A stretch of 7,308 bases of DNA, taken from positions 1 through 7,308 of the forward strand of contig JAFDHB010000238.1 of assembly GCA_019308985.1 (NCBI GenBank), in the 5' to 3' direction. The notes under the pieces were generated by a model. The model searched no databases. It had not been told where the DNA came from and saw nothing but the letters and a program-made list of their open reading frames with translations. A program made the position numbers and the translations under genes. Of this stretch, positions 1 to 6,386 are shown in pieces; the stretch's first letter is position 1; the number at the start of each line of letters is the position of its first letter. This DNA comes from Deltaproteobacteria bacterium. GTDB lineage: Bacteria; Desulfobacterota; DSM-4660; Desulfatiglandales; HGW-15.

Positions 1-108
1 ATTAGCCATAGGGCTCGGGGATACAGAAGCGAAACCACCTTCACTTTGGCTATGATCCATGGCCTTGGAAAGCTCCAGCTTCCACAATGTCAGCACAGAT
101 TCTTATGA
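1..108 (+). CDS. C-terminal fragment, possibly of a transposase (partial at left edge)
   Basis: An open frame runs from the first base to a TGA at 106-108, giving 35 residues whose start lies outside the window. The visible tail contains HRARGY, then a Thr/Phe-rich stretch, then GKLQLPQCQHRFL as the last residues. A tail of the form 'H-x-RGY/F ... F..A....GKL.LP...HRF' reminds me of the C-termini of some DDE transposases, but I cannot name the family with certainty. The only visible in-frame ATG (52-54) would give just 18 residues, so the frame probably belongs to a gene entering from the left. No terminal inverted repeat is obvious downstream, although TAGCCA (3-8) and TGGCTA (45-50) are complementary. 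It could also be a chance open frame. Confidence 0.3.
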   Translation: MSHRARGYRSETTFTLAMIHGLGKLQLPQCQHRFL

Positions 109-183
109 GGAGCCTACAAAGATTTTCGATCATAATAACATAAATATATAACTTTTGATAGGGCAAGGGAGGGGTTAGGGCTT

Positions 184-204
184 GTGATTGTGAAAATCAA
201 TCAC
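184..204. promoter_or_regulatory. 7-bp dyad symmetry, possible operator upstream of the zinc-ribbon gene
   Basis: GTGATTG at 184-190 and CAATCAC at 198-204 are exact inverted repeats separated by seven bases, in AT-rich DNA about 130 bp before the ATG at 335. No T tract follows, so it does not look like a terminator. The half-site spacing does not match FNR (TTGAT-N4-ATCAA) or CRP. No convincing -35/-10 pair was found next to it; TTGTCA at 206-211 has no good -10 at proper spacing. An unknown regulator's operator is possible, and so is chance. Confidence 0.25.
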
Positions 205-320
205 TTGTCAAAAGAAGCTGCTTTCTACATCAAGATGCTAAATGCCTCATATCAAAGCCTGACCCGTCATCACATGTTATGGATTTCTTCAGGACAAATA
301 GTCAAGCAGCATATAAAAGA

Positions 321-330
321 AAGGAGGTGA
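321..330 (+). promoter_or_regulatory. Strong Shine-Dalgarno sequence
   Basis: AAGGAGGTGA is a perfect complement to the 3' end of bacterial 16S rRNA. GGAGG ends seven bases before the ATG at 335, which fixes the start of the zinc-ribbon gene and suggests efficient translation. Confidence 0.9.
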
Positions 331-334
331 AAAC

Positions 335-475
335 ATGAAAGGCTATTGTGTAAAATGCCGAGAAAAAAAGGAAATGCAGGACACCAAGAGCATAACCATG
401 AAGAATGGCAAACCAGCGACTCAAGGCACATGCCCAACTTGTGGTACCAAGATGTTCAGAATAGGAAAGAGTTAG
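335..475 (+). CDS. DUF5679-type small zinc-ribbon protein, 46 aa
   Basis: This complete 46-residue protein begins MKGYCVKC and ends FRIGKS. It carries two Cys-x2-Cys knuckles (C5/C8 and C33/C36, the second in CPTCG), separated by a basic stretch with KNGKPA. From memory this architecture and wording match the DUF5679 family, short proteins of unknown function found widely in bacteria and archaea. A single zinc bound by the four cysteines is inferred, and a nucleic-acid or ribosome-associated role is only a guess. The start is fixed by a perfect Shine-Dalgarno. It stands 63 bp upstream of the next gene on the same strand, which may be co-transcribed. Length is as expected for the family and nothing appears broken. 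Confidence 0.85.
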   Translation: MKGYCVKCREKKEMQDTKSITMKNGKPATQGTCPTCGTKMFRIGKS

Positions 476-538
476 TCTTGGAGAAGGGATAGAACGTGGA
501 GGGTGCCAAACGGGAGACCGATAAGATAAAGGGCCACC

Positions 539-979
539 GTGACAGAACAGATACTTCCATACACTGGTTCTGTATTGGCTGTCCTTTGGGGGATTGCACG
601 CCTCTTTCCAACCAAACCAGTTGTTAGGGGCTTTGGTGACGTCAGCCTCGATAACAGACGCATTATTACAATGGAATGGGTGATTGAAGGCATTGCATTA
701 TTATTTGTTGGTGTATTGGTATCAGCCTTAACCACCATCGATCCCACGAGTGTAGTTTAAAAAATAGTGTGTATCACTTCGGTCTGTGTACTTCTTGTTT
801 TGGCAGTAATGTCTTTGCTTGCAGGTTTTATTGTAAGCTTCCCACCATTCAAACTGTGTCCATTCATATTTACGGTATCCTCGGTCTTTTTTCTGTGGGA
901 CGTGGGTCAGATCTTTCAAACTGACAAAGTAAGAGACCTTTATTTCAGTATCCAATGGCCAGACCACTTCCACCGGTAA
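539..979 (+). pseudogene. Small conserved membrane protein interrupted by an in-frame TAA
   Basis: Translation begins at GTG 539 (weak AAAGGG at 528-533) with MTEQILPY and runs 73 residues to TAA at 758-760. It holds a first membrane helix (about residues 8-22), a polar loop with RGFGD and DNRRIITMEW, and a second helix (about 47-64). The same frame continues without a shift after the TAA as another hydrophobic segment (VCVLLVLAVMSLLAGFIVSF), then FKLCPFIF and a fourth hydrophobic stretch, to the TAA at 977-979. The two halves together look like one four-helix protein of about 120-145 aa, of a type I recall as a hypothetical membrane protein. One substitution (for example TCA to TAA) would explain the break. 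The first half could still be made as a two-helix peptide. The exact end is uncertain, since the final ~25 residues after FFLW look less conserved. Confidence 0.55.
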
Positions 980-1043
980 GGCTGGCACCTTACTGCCCCC
1001 TCATGCGCGCCGTTATCTGGTCTTTTCCAATCAACTTTTTCAG

Positions 1044-1063
1044 TAAAGGGGTCTAAAGGGGTC
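1044..1063 (+). repeat. Tandem 10-bp repeat (TAAAGGGGTC x2)
   Basis: Two exact back-to-back copies of TAAAGGGGTC lie at 1044-1053 and 1054-1063 in the spacer before the acetyltransferase gene. GGGGTC-rich sequence followed by a 'GATTGACTTTTG' stretch resembles the flanks of REP-associated IS200-like (Y1) transposase genes in some Proteobacteria. That resemblance is from memory and no transposase is present here. Confidence 0.5.
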
Positions 1064-1064
1064 T

Positions 1065-1129
1065 CCGATTGACTTTTGTGACAGGTATCAAATTTGCTAT
1101 TGACTGTTATTCCGTGATAAGACAATCGG
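1065..1129. repeat. Imperfect inverted repeat, 11-bp arms
   Basis: CCGATTGACTT (1065-1075) and AAGACAATCGG (1119-1129) are complementary at 10 of 11 positions with a 43-base spacer, and the left arm directly abuts the tandem repeat. A shorter dyad, GACAA/TTGTC, overlaps the right arm (1121-1125 and 1131-1137 region). The pair could be the remains of a palindromic mobile unit or a regulatory fold in the 5' leader of the acetyltransferase gene. Its function is not shown by the sequence. Confidence 0.4.
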
Positions 1130-1174
1130 ATCTTGTCAACCCATTAGCCATCAAGGAAAGGGAACAAGAAACGC

Positions 1175-1693
1175 ATGAATCCGAAGATCGTTATCAGGAA
1201 AGAAACCGATTCCGATGTGAGCGCAATAACCGAGGTGACTGCGGCTGCGTTCGAGACCCTCGAGATCAGTAATCGCACGGAGCAATTCATCATCGCGGCG
1301 CTACGCGCTGCCAAGGCCCTCACGTTATCGCTCGTCGCAGAAGTGGATGGCCGGGTGATAGGGCATATTGCTTTCTCTCCAGTGACCATTTCGGACAGCA
1401 CTCGGAACTGGTATGGCCTTGGACCTGTTTCGGTGCTGCCGGAGTACCAGCGACAGGGCATTGGCAAAGCCCTGATACGGGAAGGGCTGTCACGGCTGAA
1501 AGATATGAATGCTCAGGGATGTTGTCTCGTGGGACATCCGGATTACTACAGGAAATTCGGGTTCAGAAACATGCCGGGACTTGTGCATGAGGGAGTCCCA
1601 CAGGAGGCCTTCTTCGCTCTGTCTTTCGACGGGCATACTCCGCGGGGCACTGTCTCTTTCCACGAAGGATTCAAAGCGGATGGCCAACAATAG
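1175..1693 (+). CDS. GNAT-family N-acetyltransferase, YhbS-like
   Basis: The product is 172 aa. GNAT proteins transfer an acetyl group from acetyl-CoA to an amine, and the acceptor here is unknown. The core is recognisable: an N-terminal IRKETDSDV strand/helix, the LSLVAEVDGRVIGHIAFSPV beta segment (about 51-70), motif A with VLPEYQRQGIGKALI (about 87-101; the QRQGIG loop binds the CoA pyrophosphate), and HPDYYRKFGF (121-130), typical of the YhbS/COG3153 branch. The length is normal for that branch. ATG 1175 is chosen because the homology starts there; the purine run AAGGAAAGGG at 1153-1162 is a distant Shine-Dalgarno. The TAG stop lies inside an attC-like dyad, and repeats lie upstream, so the gene may have arrived as an integron cassette. 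Acetyltransferases are frequent cassette cargo. It appears intact. Confidence 0.88.
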   Translation: MNPKIVIRKETDSDVSAITEVTAAAFETLEISNRTEQFIIAALRAAKALTLSLVAEVDGRVIGHIAFSPVTISDSTRNWYGLGPVSVLPEYQRQGIGKALIREGLSRLKDMNAQGCCLVGHPDYYRKFGFRNMPGLVHEGVPQEAFFALSFDGHTPRGTVSFHEGFKADGQQ

Positions 1694-1740
1694 GGTGCAG
1701 GCGACGCTTTGCAACGCACCTGACCCTCGGCTATTATGGC
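1683..1740 (+). other. Degenerate integron attC-like site (gene-cassette recombination scar)
   Basis: A 58-bp imperfect dyad straddles the end of the acetyltransferase gene. Pairs seen are GCC/GGC at the ends, AATA (1689-1692)/TATT (1732-1735), GGGT (1693-1696)/ACCC (1723-1726) and CAGG (1698-1701)/CCTG (1719-1722). G1697 is left unpaired like an extrahelical base, and TCGGC (1727-1731) is an asymmetric bulge. The order fits the attC layout R''-spacer-L''-loop-L'-spacer-R'. The left end GCCAAC resembles RYYYAAC with one base missing, and AACAAT followed by GCAGGCGACGC recalls known cassette sites. The right end ATTATGGC lacks the GTT needed for integrase cleavage, so the site is probably dead. 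No integrase gene or second site is visible. A chance dyad is the alternative. Confidence 0.45.
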
Positions 1741-1780
1741 ACCCGGCTATGGCCATCAAATACATGAAGCCAAAAAGGTA

Positions 1781-1790
1781 GAGAGGAGGT
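1781..1790 (+). promoter_or_regulatory. Shine-Dalgarno for the ketopantoate-reductase-family gene
   Basis: GAGAGGAGGT sits just before the ATG at 1795 with AGGAGG well spaced, which decides this start. The upstream 50 bases separate the gene from the attC-like scar, and no promoter is obvious in them. Confidence 0.8.
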
Positions 1791-1794
1791 TCTC

Positions 1795-2736
1795 ATGCGA
1801 ATTGCGATCTTTGGCACAGGGGGTGTCGGCGGTTACTTTGGTGCGCAGCTGGCCAGAGCTGGTGAGGACGTTGTCTTCATAGCCCGTGGCAAGCATTTGC
1901 AGGCGATCCAAACCCAGGGTCTTCGAGTGGAAACCTCCAAGGGCGAGATTGTCATTCAGCCAGCGCAAGCAACCGAGGATCCCGCACGAGTGGGGGTGGT
2001 TGATTCAGTGATCGTCGGTGTGAAGACGTGGCAAGTAAAAGAAGCGGCCCTGGCCATGCAGCCGATGATTGGCCCAAAGACCTTTGTGGTACCATTACAA
2101 AACGGCCTGGAGGCAGCTTCGCAACTGGCGGAAGCGTTGGGCATAGACCACGTTTTGGGCGGCTTGTGCGGGACAATAAGCTGGGTTGTCGGCCCGGGCC
2201 ATATTCGCAGTATCGGCGAAGCGAATTTCATCAAATTCGGGGAATTGGACAAGCGACCAAGCGAACGAGCTGAACAACTGCGGCAGGCCTTTGATCGATC
2301 TGGTGTAAAGGTCCAAGTCCCTTCAGACATCTACGTGTCGTTATGGGAAAAGTTCCTGTTCGTAGTCTCATTCGGGGGAGTGGGCGCTGTAACACGGGCA
2401 CCTATCGAGGTGATCCGCACCCTTCCTGAGACGCGAAGGCTCCTGGAGCAGTCCCTGCACGAAACTCTCGCAGTGGCGCACGCCCGTCAAGTTGCGCTGT
2501 CAGATGGAAGCGTTGAAAAGGCAATGGCATTTCTGGATTCTCTAGCCCCCAGTGCGACGACGTCGCTGCAAAGGGATATCGCCGAGGGCAAGCCATCCGA
2601 ACTCGAAGCCTGGAGTGGGGCAGTGGTGCGTCTGGGCCGGGAAGCCGGCGCAGCTACACCGCTTCACGAGTTTATCTATCACAGTCTATTGCCGCTGGAG
2701 TTGCGGGCGCGTGGCAAAGTCCAGTTTCCTGCCTGA
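1795..2736 (+). CDS. panE: Ketopantoate reductase family protein (ApbA/PanE), NADPH-dependent
   Basis: This intact 313-aa cytoplasmic protein has the two-domain PanE fold. The Rossmann dinucleotide motif GTGGVGGYFG is at residues 7-16, followed by a basic IARGKH (29-34) that suits NADPH. LQNG (101-104) supplies the Asn equivalent to E. coli N98. WEKFLFV (184-190) gives the catalytic Lys186, equivalent to K176. TTSLQRDI with S257 and PSELE with E269 match the substrate-binding Ser/Glu pair. The family reaction reduces 2-dehydropantoate to pantoate in pantothenate/CoA synthesis. No panB, panC or panD lies nearby, and the family has many paralogues acting on other 2-oxo acids, so the substrate is uncertain. 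Length is close to the usual ~300 aa. Confidence 0.88.
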   Translation: MRIAIFGTGGVGGYFGAQLARAGEDVVFIARGKHLQAIQTQGLRVETSKGEIVIQPAQATEDPARVGVVDSVIVGVKTWQVKEAALAMQPMIGPKTFVVPLQNGLEAASQLAEALGIDHVLGGLCGTISWVVGPGHIRSIGEANFIKFGELDKRPSERAEQLRQAFDRSGVKVQVPSDIYVSLWEKFLFVVSFGGVGAVTRAPIEVIRTLPETRRLLEQSLHETLAVAHARQVALSDGSVEKAMAFLDSLAPSATTSLQRDIAEGKPSELEAWSGAVVRLGREAGAATPLHEFIYHSLLPLELRARGKVQFPA

Positions 2737-2972
2737 TGGAGTGTAATGATGAGTGAAGATCCCCGCGCTTTCGCTGATGGATTGTGGAAGGCGTAAGGAA
2801 GAGATTCATATTGAACGAAATGATTACATACTATTCATTGGAACACTGACCGCCCCGGCCTCAGACATGACAGACATCTTCACGCCCCCACGCATTGCCA
2901 ACATACCCGCACTTGACATCACCTCCGGAATATTGTTGTCTGTGATTTTTTGAGCGAAAACACGGAGGCCAA
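2737..2972 (+). other. Intergenic spacer with weak small open frames and an isolated -35-like hexamer
   Basis: The spacer holds a 16-codon frame (ATG 2746, stop 2794-2796; product begins MMSEDPRAFADGLW) three codons after the previous stop and behind GGAG. It overlaps a 66-codon GTG frame at 2753-2953 whose product I do not recognise. Either could be a decayed gene remnant. A perfect TTGACA at 2913-2918 lacks a convincing -10 at 16-18 bp, so the promoter of the downstream transporter is unresolved. No terminator hairpin with a T tract is seen after the reductase gene. Confidence 0.3.
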
Positions 2973-3890
2973 ATGCTCAATCTCGTCCTATACTCCACAG
3001 CCAGCCTTATATGGGGTTCGACATGGCTCGCTATCAAGCTCCAGTTGACTCAGGTGCCACCGATCCTCTCAGTTGGCTACCGATTCTGCCTGGCTTCAGC
3101 CATATTGCTCACTTACTGTCTTTTGACCAAAAAGAAGCTCGCTTACCCCTCGAGAGACCATCTCTTTATGGCTTTACAGGGATTCACCCTTTACGGTTTG
3201 AGCTATTGCTTGAGCTATCTTGCCACCTCTTACCTCACCAGCGGGCTTGTAGCCGTTGTCTTTTCCACGATCCTGATGTGGAACATCCTGAACCTGAGAT
3301 TATTTATGGACCAGCCCGTTGCCTGGCGGGCGTTTTGGGGAGGGGCCCTGGGCCTGTCCGGCATATGCATTGTGTTTTGGCATGAACTCTATGCCTTTAC
3401 GGCCACCCAAGGCTTAATAGGCTTGGTCATGGCACTTGTCGGCGCCTACCTGGCGTCCGTGGGAAACATTGTGGGAGCGCGTAATGCCAGGACCGGTCTT
3501 GCTGTCACCCAGGCAAATGCCTATGGTATGGCTTACGGGGGTGTCCTGAGCCTGCTCATTCATTTTGGAGGGGGCGGAAGACTCGCATTTGACTGGTCTC
3601 TGGGGTATCTGGGGCCGATGCTCTACTTGACGGTGTTTGGTTCCGTGGTGGCTTTTGGCTGCTACATGCTCTTGATAGGCCGGATCGGTGCTGAGTACGC
3701 CGCCTATGTCACCCTTTTGATGCCTGTCATTGCCTTGATTTTTTCAACCTTATTTGAGGACTACCGGTGGACCCTGAACGCCGGTCTGGGGGTGTCTATA
3801 GTCCTGGTCGGCAATCTGATTATCTTGACCCCGAGAGAAACTCTCCTGGGGGCATACTACCGAATCAAAGGAATAGGGGCGCAGGCATGA
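2973..3890 (+). CDS. EamA/DMT-superfamily transporter, ten membrane helices
   Basis: The product is an intact 305-aa inner-membrane protein almost wholly made of hydrophobic helices, in the two-repeat EamA layout. The first repeat opens with SLIWGSTWLAIK (11-22), the hallmark start of helix 1, followed by YRFCLASAILL (36-46). The second repeat ends with YMLLIGRIGAEYAAYVTLLMPV (231-252) and the FEDYRWTLNAGLGVSIVLVGN segment, characteristic of the last two helices. DMT proteins export amino acids or other small metabolites by proton exchange, and the substrate here cannot be told. The start is fixed by CGGAGG (2963-2968) five bases from ATG 2973. It is separated by 236 bp from the gene before and 189 bp from the gene after, so it is probably its own unit. 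No damage is seen. Confidence 0.9.
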   Translation: MLNLVLYSTASLIWGSTWLAIKLQLTQVPPILSVGYRFCLASAILLTYCLLTKKKLAYPSRDHLFMALQGFTLYGLSYCLSYLATSYLTSGLVAVVFSTILMWNILNLRLFMDQPVAWRAFWGGALGLSGICIVFWHELYAFTATQGLIGLVMALVGAYLASVGNIVGARNARTGLAVTQANAYGMAYGGVLSLLIHFGGGGRLAFDWSLGYLGPMLYLTVFGSVVAFGCYMLLIGRIGAEYAAYVTLLMPVIALIFSTLFEDYRWTLNAGLGVSIVLVGNLIILTPRETLLGAYYRIKGIGAQA

Positions 3891-4079
3891 GGCCTGATAG
3901 CACCATTGGAGGTGAGATAGTGTGACGGAGAGGTCTAGCCATGGTAAGATCCGCAGGACAGTCCTTCATCACTGCCACGGTGTGCCGGCAGTTATCCCGG
4001 ACAGAAGGCACCTTTTGTGCACTGTCTCTCTCAGACAGCCCCATGGCACCCAGATTTCAATTCCAAGCGGAGTGGTAGA
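3891..4079 (+). other. Intergenic leader with hairpins and a doubtful 45-codon frame
   Basis: ACTGCC (3971-3976) and GGCAGT (3987-3992) form a 6-bp stem with a 10-base loop and no following T run. CTGTC/GACAG further on is a second weak hairpin. A 45-codon frame (ATG 3941, TAG 4076-4078) has GGAGAGG seven bases ahead and ends one base before the next start codon. Its composition is not protein-like and it is doubtful, though a translated leader cannot be excluded. GGAGGTGAG at 3908-3916 is followed within a few bases by GTG-TGA and leads nowhere. Confidence 0.3.
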
Positions 4080-5575
4080 ATGAAAACACGAAAGAAATTG
4101 TCCCATATCATCCTGCTCATTGCAATGCTCGCCCTGCTCTTCTTATCCCTTAAGAGATTTCAGGTGGTGATTACGAGTCACCTCCGCTCGAGTGGCGACC
4201 TGAAAATCGAGTCCATCAATCTCGCCACTGTCAGGTCACTGCAACAGGGCAAAGCCATCTATGATGCCGGTTTCTTTGGGGACCTTCCCTTTATTATCAC
4301 AATCTACAATCCCCTCTATCATTTCCTTACGGCGATCCTGCCTCAGTCGCAACAGAACCCGGTCCTTACAGGCCGAATCGTCTCATTGGCTGCAAGCATT
4401 CTCATCCTCCTGTTGCTCCTGTATCCCGGGTGGTCCCTGAGGGCTCCAAAGATCTGGGCCCTCCCCATAATAACCATCGCCTGGGTTCTCTTACACCCCA
4501 TCTTTTTGGAAAACGCCGTATACATATTTTTTTCTCGGCCCTGGCCGTCGTTTCCCTTGAAACACCGCGTAGTAATAAACGGATTGCGGCTGCCGCACTA
4601 TTTGCTTTCCTTGGTTTCGCCACCAAACAAAGCCAACTGCCGGCAACCGCGTCCTGCCTCCTCTACCTGTTCTTTTCGGATCGGAGAAAAGCGGTCTTGT
4701 TTGCCTCTTCGTGGCTCCTGTTTTTTGGGGGATTCCTTGTCTTTGTCCTTGGTTTCTTGGGCGAAGGATACTGGTTCAGCGTGTTTCTTTCCATCTTAGA
4801 CCACCCCTCGTTTCTTTCCCTCACTTTGGGAAGATTGGTGGAGCTCCTGCGACAACCTATGTTTGATATGCTGCTCTTAGCCATATGCGTCACCGTTGCC
4901 TATGCTTTTGTCAGAAAAAAGTCCATTGCGATCCAGTCTCCTTACCTGCTCTACGTGGAGTTTGCCGCTATCATACCGCTTATTGCCCTGGGAAAGATAG
5001 GGGGAGAGGCGAGCTACTACCTTGAGTTCATCATTGCCTCGATGCTCTGGATTGTGTTTATCGTAAGGCGCTTCCGAAACGATCTCATGCCCAGGTATGT
5101 GATCCCTTTTCTGATCATCTTCTTCTCGGTAGCAGCTCTCGAAGTCATCTCAGGCAAATCATCTTCATATCTCCTGACAGAACAACCCAATGCCCGGTAT
5201 CTCAGGTACAAAGGTCCGGGAGTCGTGTTGGTCGAGATTGAGGGCCTTGCACCCCGGGACAACCATTTTCTTTTCATCAATACCCATGTCATGCTCCCTT
5301 TCGTCAGGGAACCCTATTTTAGCGATCCCTATAACTACTTCCTCATGTGGAACTTCGGGATCCTTGACCCTAAACCCATGATTCGAGCTATTGAAAGGAA
5401 ATTCTTTTCCGTGATCGTCTATACAACTGCAGAGAATCCATACGCCATCCCTGCCATGGATCCTATCCCCGGCGGGCCGGGCACCAATTCCGTTATCAAG
5501 GCCATCCGGGAAAACTACCGATTGAGCAAGGACGGGGATTTTCGCTATCTCATCCCCATCGAACCCCTAGGCTGA
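4080..5575 (+). pseudogene. GT-C-like polytopic membrane glycosyltransferase, frameshifted at T7
   Basis: Two frames together make one membrane protein of 498 aa if one T is added to (or the ribosome slips back one base at) the T7 run 4527-4533. ATG 4080 follows GGAG (4069-4072). Before the run are a signal-anchor helix (about 9-25) and a loop with GDLKIESIN (39-47), whose Asp/Glu occupy the place of the acidic residues in the first periplasmic loop of GT-C enzymes. YNPLYHFL and two further helices follow. After the run come ALAVVSLE, GFATKQSQLP, about six more helices and a C-terminal soluble tail to TGA 5573-5575. GT-C/GT39-like proteins use polyprenyl-phosphate sugars at the membrane; here this is inferred from layout, not proven. 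The frame break is either a true mutation, a phase-variable tract or a sequencing error. No cell-envelope genes are adjacent. Confidence 0.65.
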
Positions 5576-5625
5576 GGAAGAACATACTCCCAGGTCAAAG
5601 CGACACCCTTCTTCGTGCGCCAACG

Positions 5626-5645
5626 AAAAGGAGGCTCTGAGCCCC
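5626..5645 (-). terminator. Probable Rho-independent terminator for the - strand block
   Basis: Read on the - strand, GGGGCT (5645-5640) pairs with AGCCTC (5636-5631, one G-T pair) around a CAG loop and is followed by C and TTTT (5629-5626). It lies about 80 bases beyond the livF stop, where a terminator is expected between converging genes. The T tract is short, so it may be weak. A further palindrome, CCTCT-A-AGAGG (5651-5661), is next to it. Confidence 0.4.
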
Positions 5646-5725
5646 TGCCGCCTCTAAGAGGTTTGGCACGGACGGGCCTAGAGGGTTTCATGTGGGGAAA
5701 GAAGACCTGAAGGGTTTAAAGCCTC

Positions 5726-6386
5726 TCAGATACCGAGGTAGGATTCCTTGACGTAGTCAGTCTCCAGGGGTCGGGAGGCTTCTCCTTCCATGGCAATGGA
5801 GCCGTTCTCAAGCAAGTAGGCCCTCCGGGAAATCTTCAGGCTTTGGTGAGCATTTTGTTCCACCAGCAGGATATCCACTCCTTGCTCGTTGATCTCTCGG
5901 ATGACCTTGAAGACTTCAAGAACCAGCATGGGCGCAAGACCGAGGGAGGGTTCGTCCAACATCAAGAGCCTGGGCCTGGCCATCAGACCCCTTCCAATGG
6001 CCAGCATCTGCTGCTCTCCCCCGCTGAGGGTGCCGGCCATTTGGGACTTTCTCGTCCTCAAGACGGGAAAAAGGCCGTAGACCCATTCCAGGGAATCCTT
6101 CTGATGCCCTCTGGCCCCGCGGGGGTAGGCCCCCCATCTGGAGGTTTTCCAAGACGCTCATTTCCGGGAAGAGCATCCTCTCCTCGGGGATCTGTATCAA
6201 CCCTTTTCCCACGATCCTGTTCGGGGGCCATTCATGGATCTCAACCCCGTCAAAACGAATGGTCCCCCTTTTGGGACGAATCACCCCGGAAATGGCATTG
6301 ATGGTCGTCGTCTTGCCCGCACCGTTTGCACCTAGAAGGGAGATCATCTCGCCGCTCTTTACCGCCAGGCGCACCTCAAAGAGTGC
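5726..6386 (-). pseudogene. livF: LivF-type branched-chain amino-acid ABC transporter ATPase, 5'-truncated and frameshifted
   Basis: Reading leftward from 6386, [14 protein letters not shown] leads into Walker A (GANGAGKTTT), the Q-loop region PEERMLFPEMSVLENL, then after a frame change the signature LSGGEQQML, Walker B RLLMLDEPSLGLAP, the D-loop and the H-loop region VEQNAH, ending in SYLGI and TGA 5726-5728. This is the LivF set, the cytoplasmic ATPase partner of LivG/H/M. Two defects are visible. The first ~15-17 residues, with the A-loop aromatic, are absent, replaced by the end of the neighbouring gene. A run of six G (C at 6130-6135) seems to hold one base too many: removing one G gives an unbroken frame reading MGAYPRGARGHQKD into LEWVYGLFPVLRTRK. 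Repaired length would be 219 aa against ~235. livG, livH, livM and livK are not in the window. Confidence 0.82.

Noticed and set aside
758..760. Recoded stop (readthrough) in the membrane protein
   Set aside because: TAA is not used for known non-standard amino acids, and no stimulatory context is visible; a point mutation is simpler.
728..988. 86-codon - strand open frame opposite the interrupted membrane protein
   Set aside because: The product is not recognisable, there is no Shine-Dalgarno, and the + strand hydrophobic helices with FKLCPF explain the coding signal.
983..998. Sigma-54-like TGGCAC...TGCC
   Set aside because: The GG to GC spacing is nine bases rather than ten, the -12 element is poor, and it is 180 bp from the next start codon.
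1003..1020. Left-hand attC core at GCGCCGTTATCTGG
   Set aside because: It shares GTTA with an R' core, but GTTATCT does not fit GTTRRRY and no partner dyad surrounds it.
1956..2330. 124-codon - strand open frame inside the reductase gene
   Set aside because: The + strand holds all PanE-family motifs across the same bases; the reverse frame shows only a compositional shadow.
2913..2941. Sigma-70 promoter with perfect TTGACA before the EamA gene
   Set aside because: At 16-18 bp spacing the -10 positions read gttgtc/ttgtct/tgtctg, too far from TATAAT to call a promoter.
3941..4078. 45-codon gene just before the GT-C-like gene
   Set aside because: Despite a fair Shine-Dalgarno and tight spacing, the residue composition is not protein-like and no motif is visible.
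5843..6301. 152-codon + strand open frame opposite livF
   Set aside because: It lies antisense to clear LivF motifs, is rich in Pro/Gly/Ser low-information sequence and has no ribosome binding site; it is a shadow of the - strand gene.
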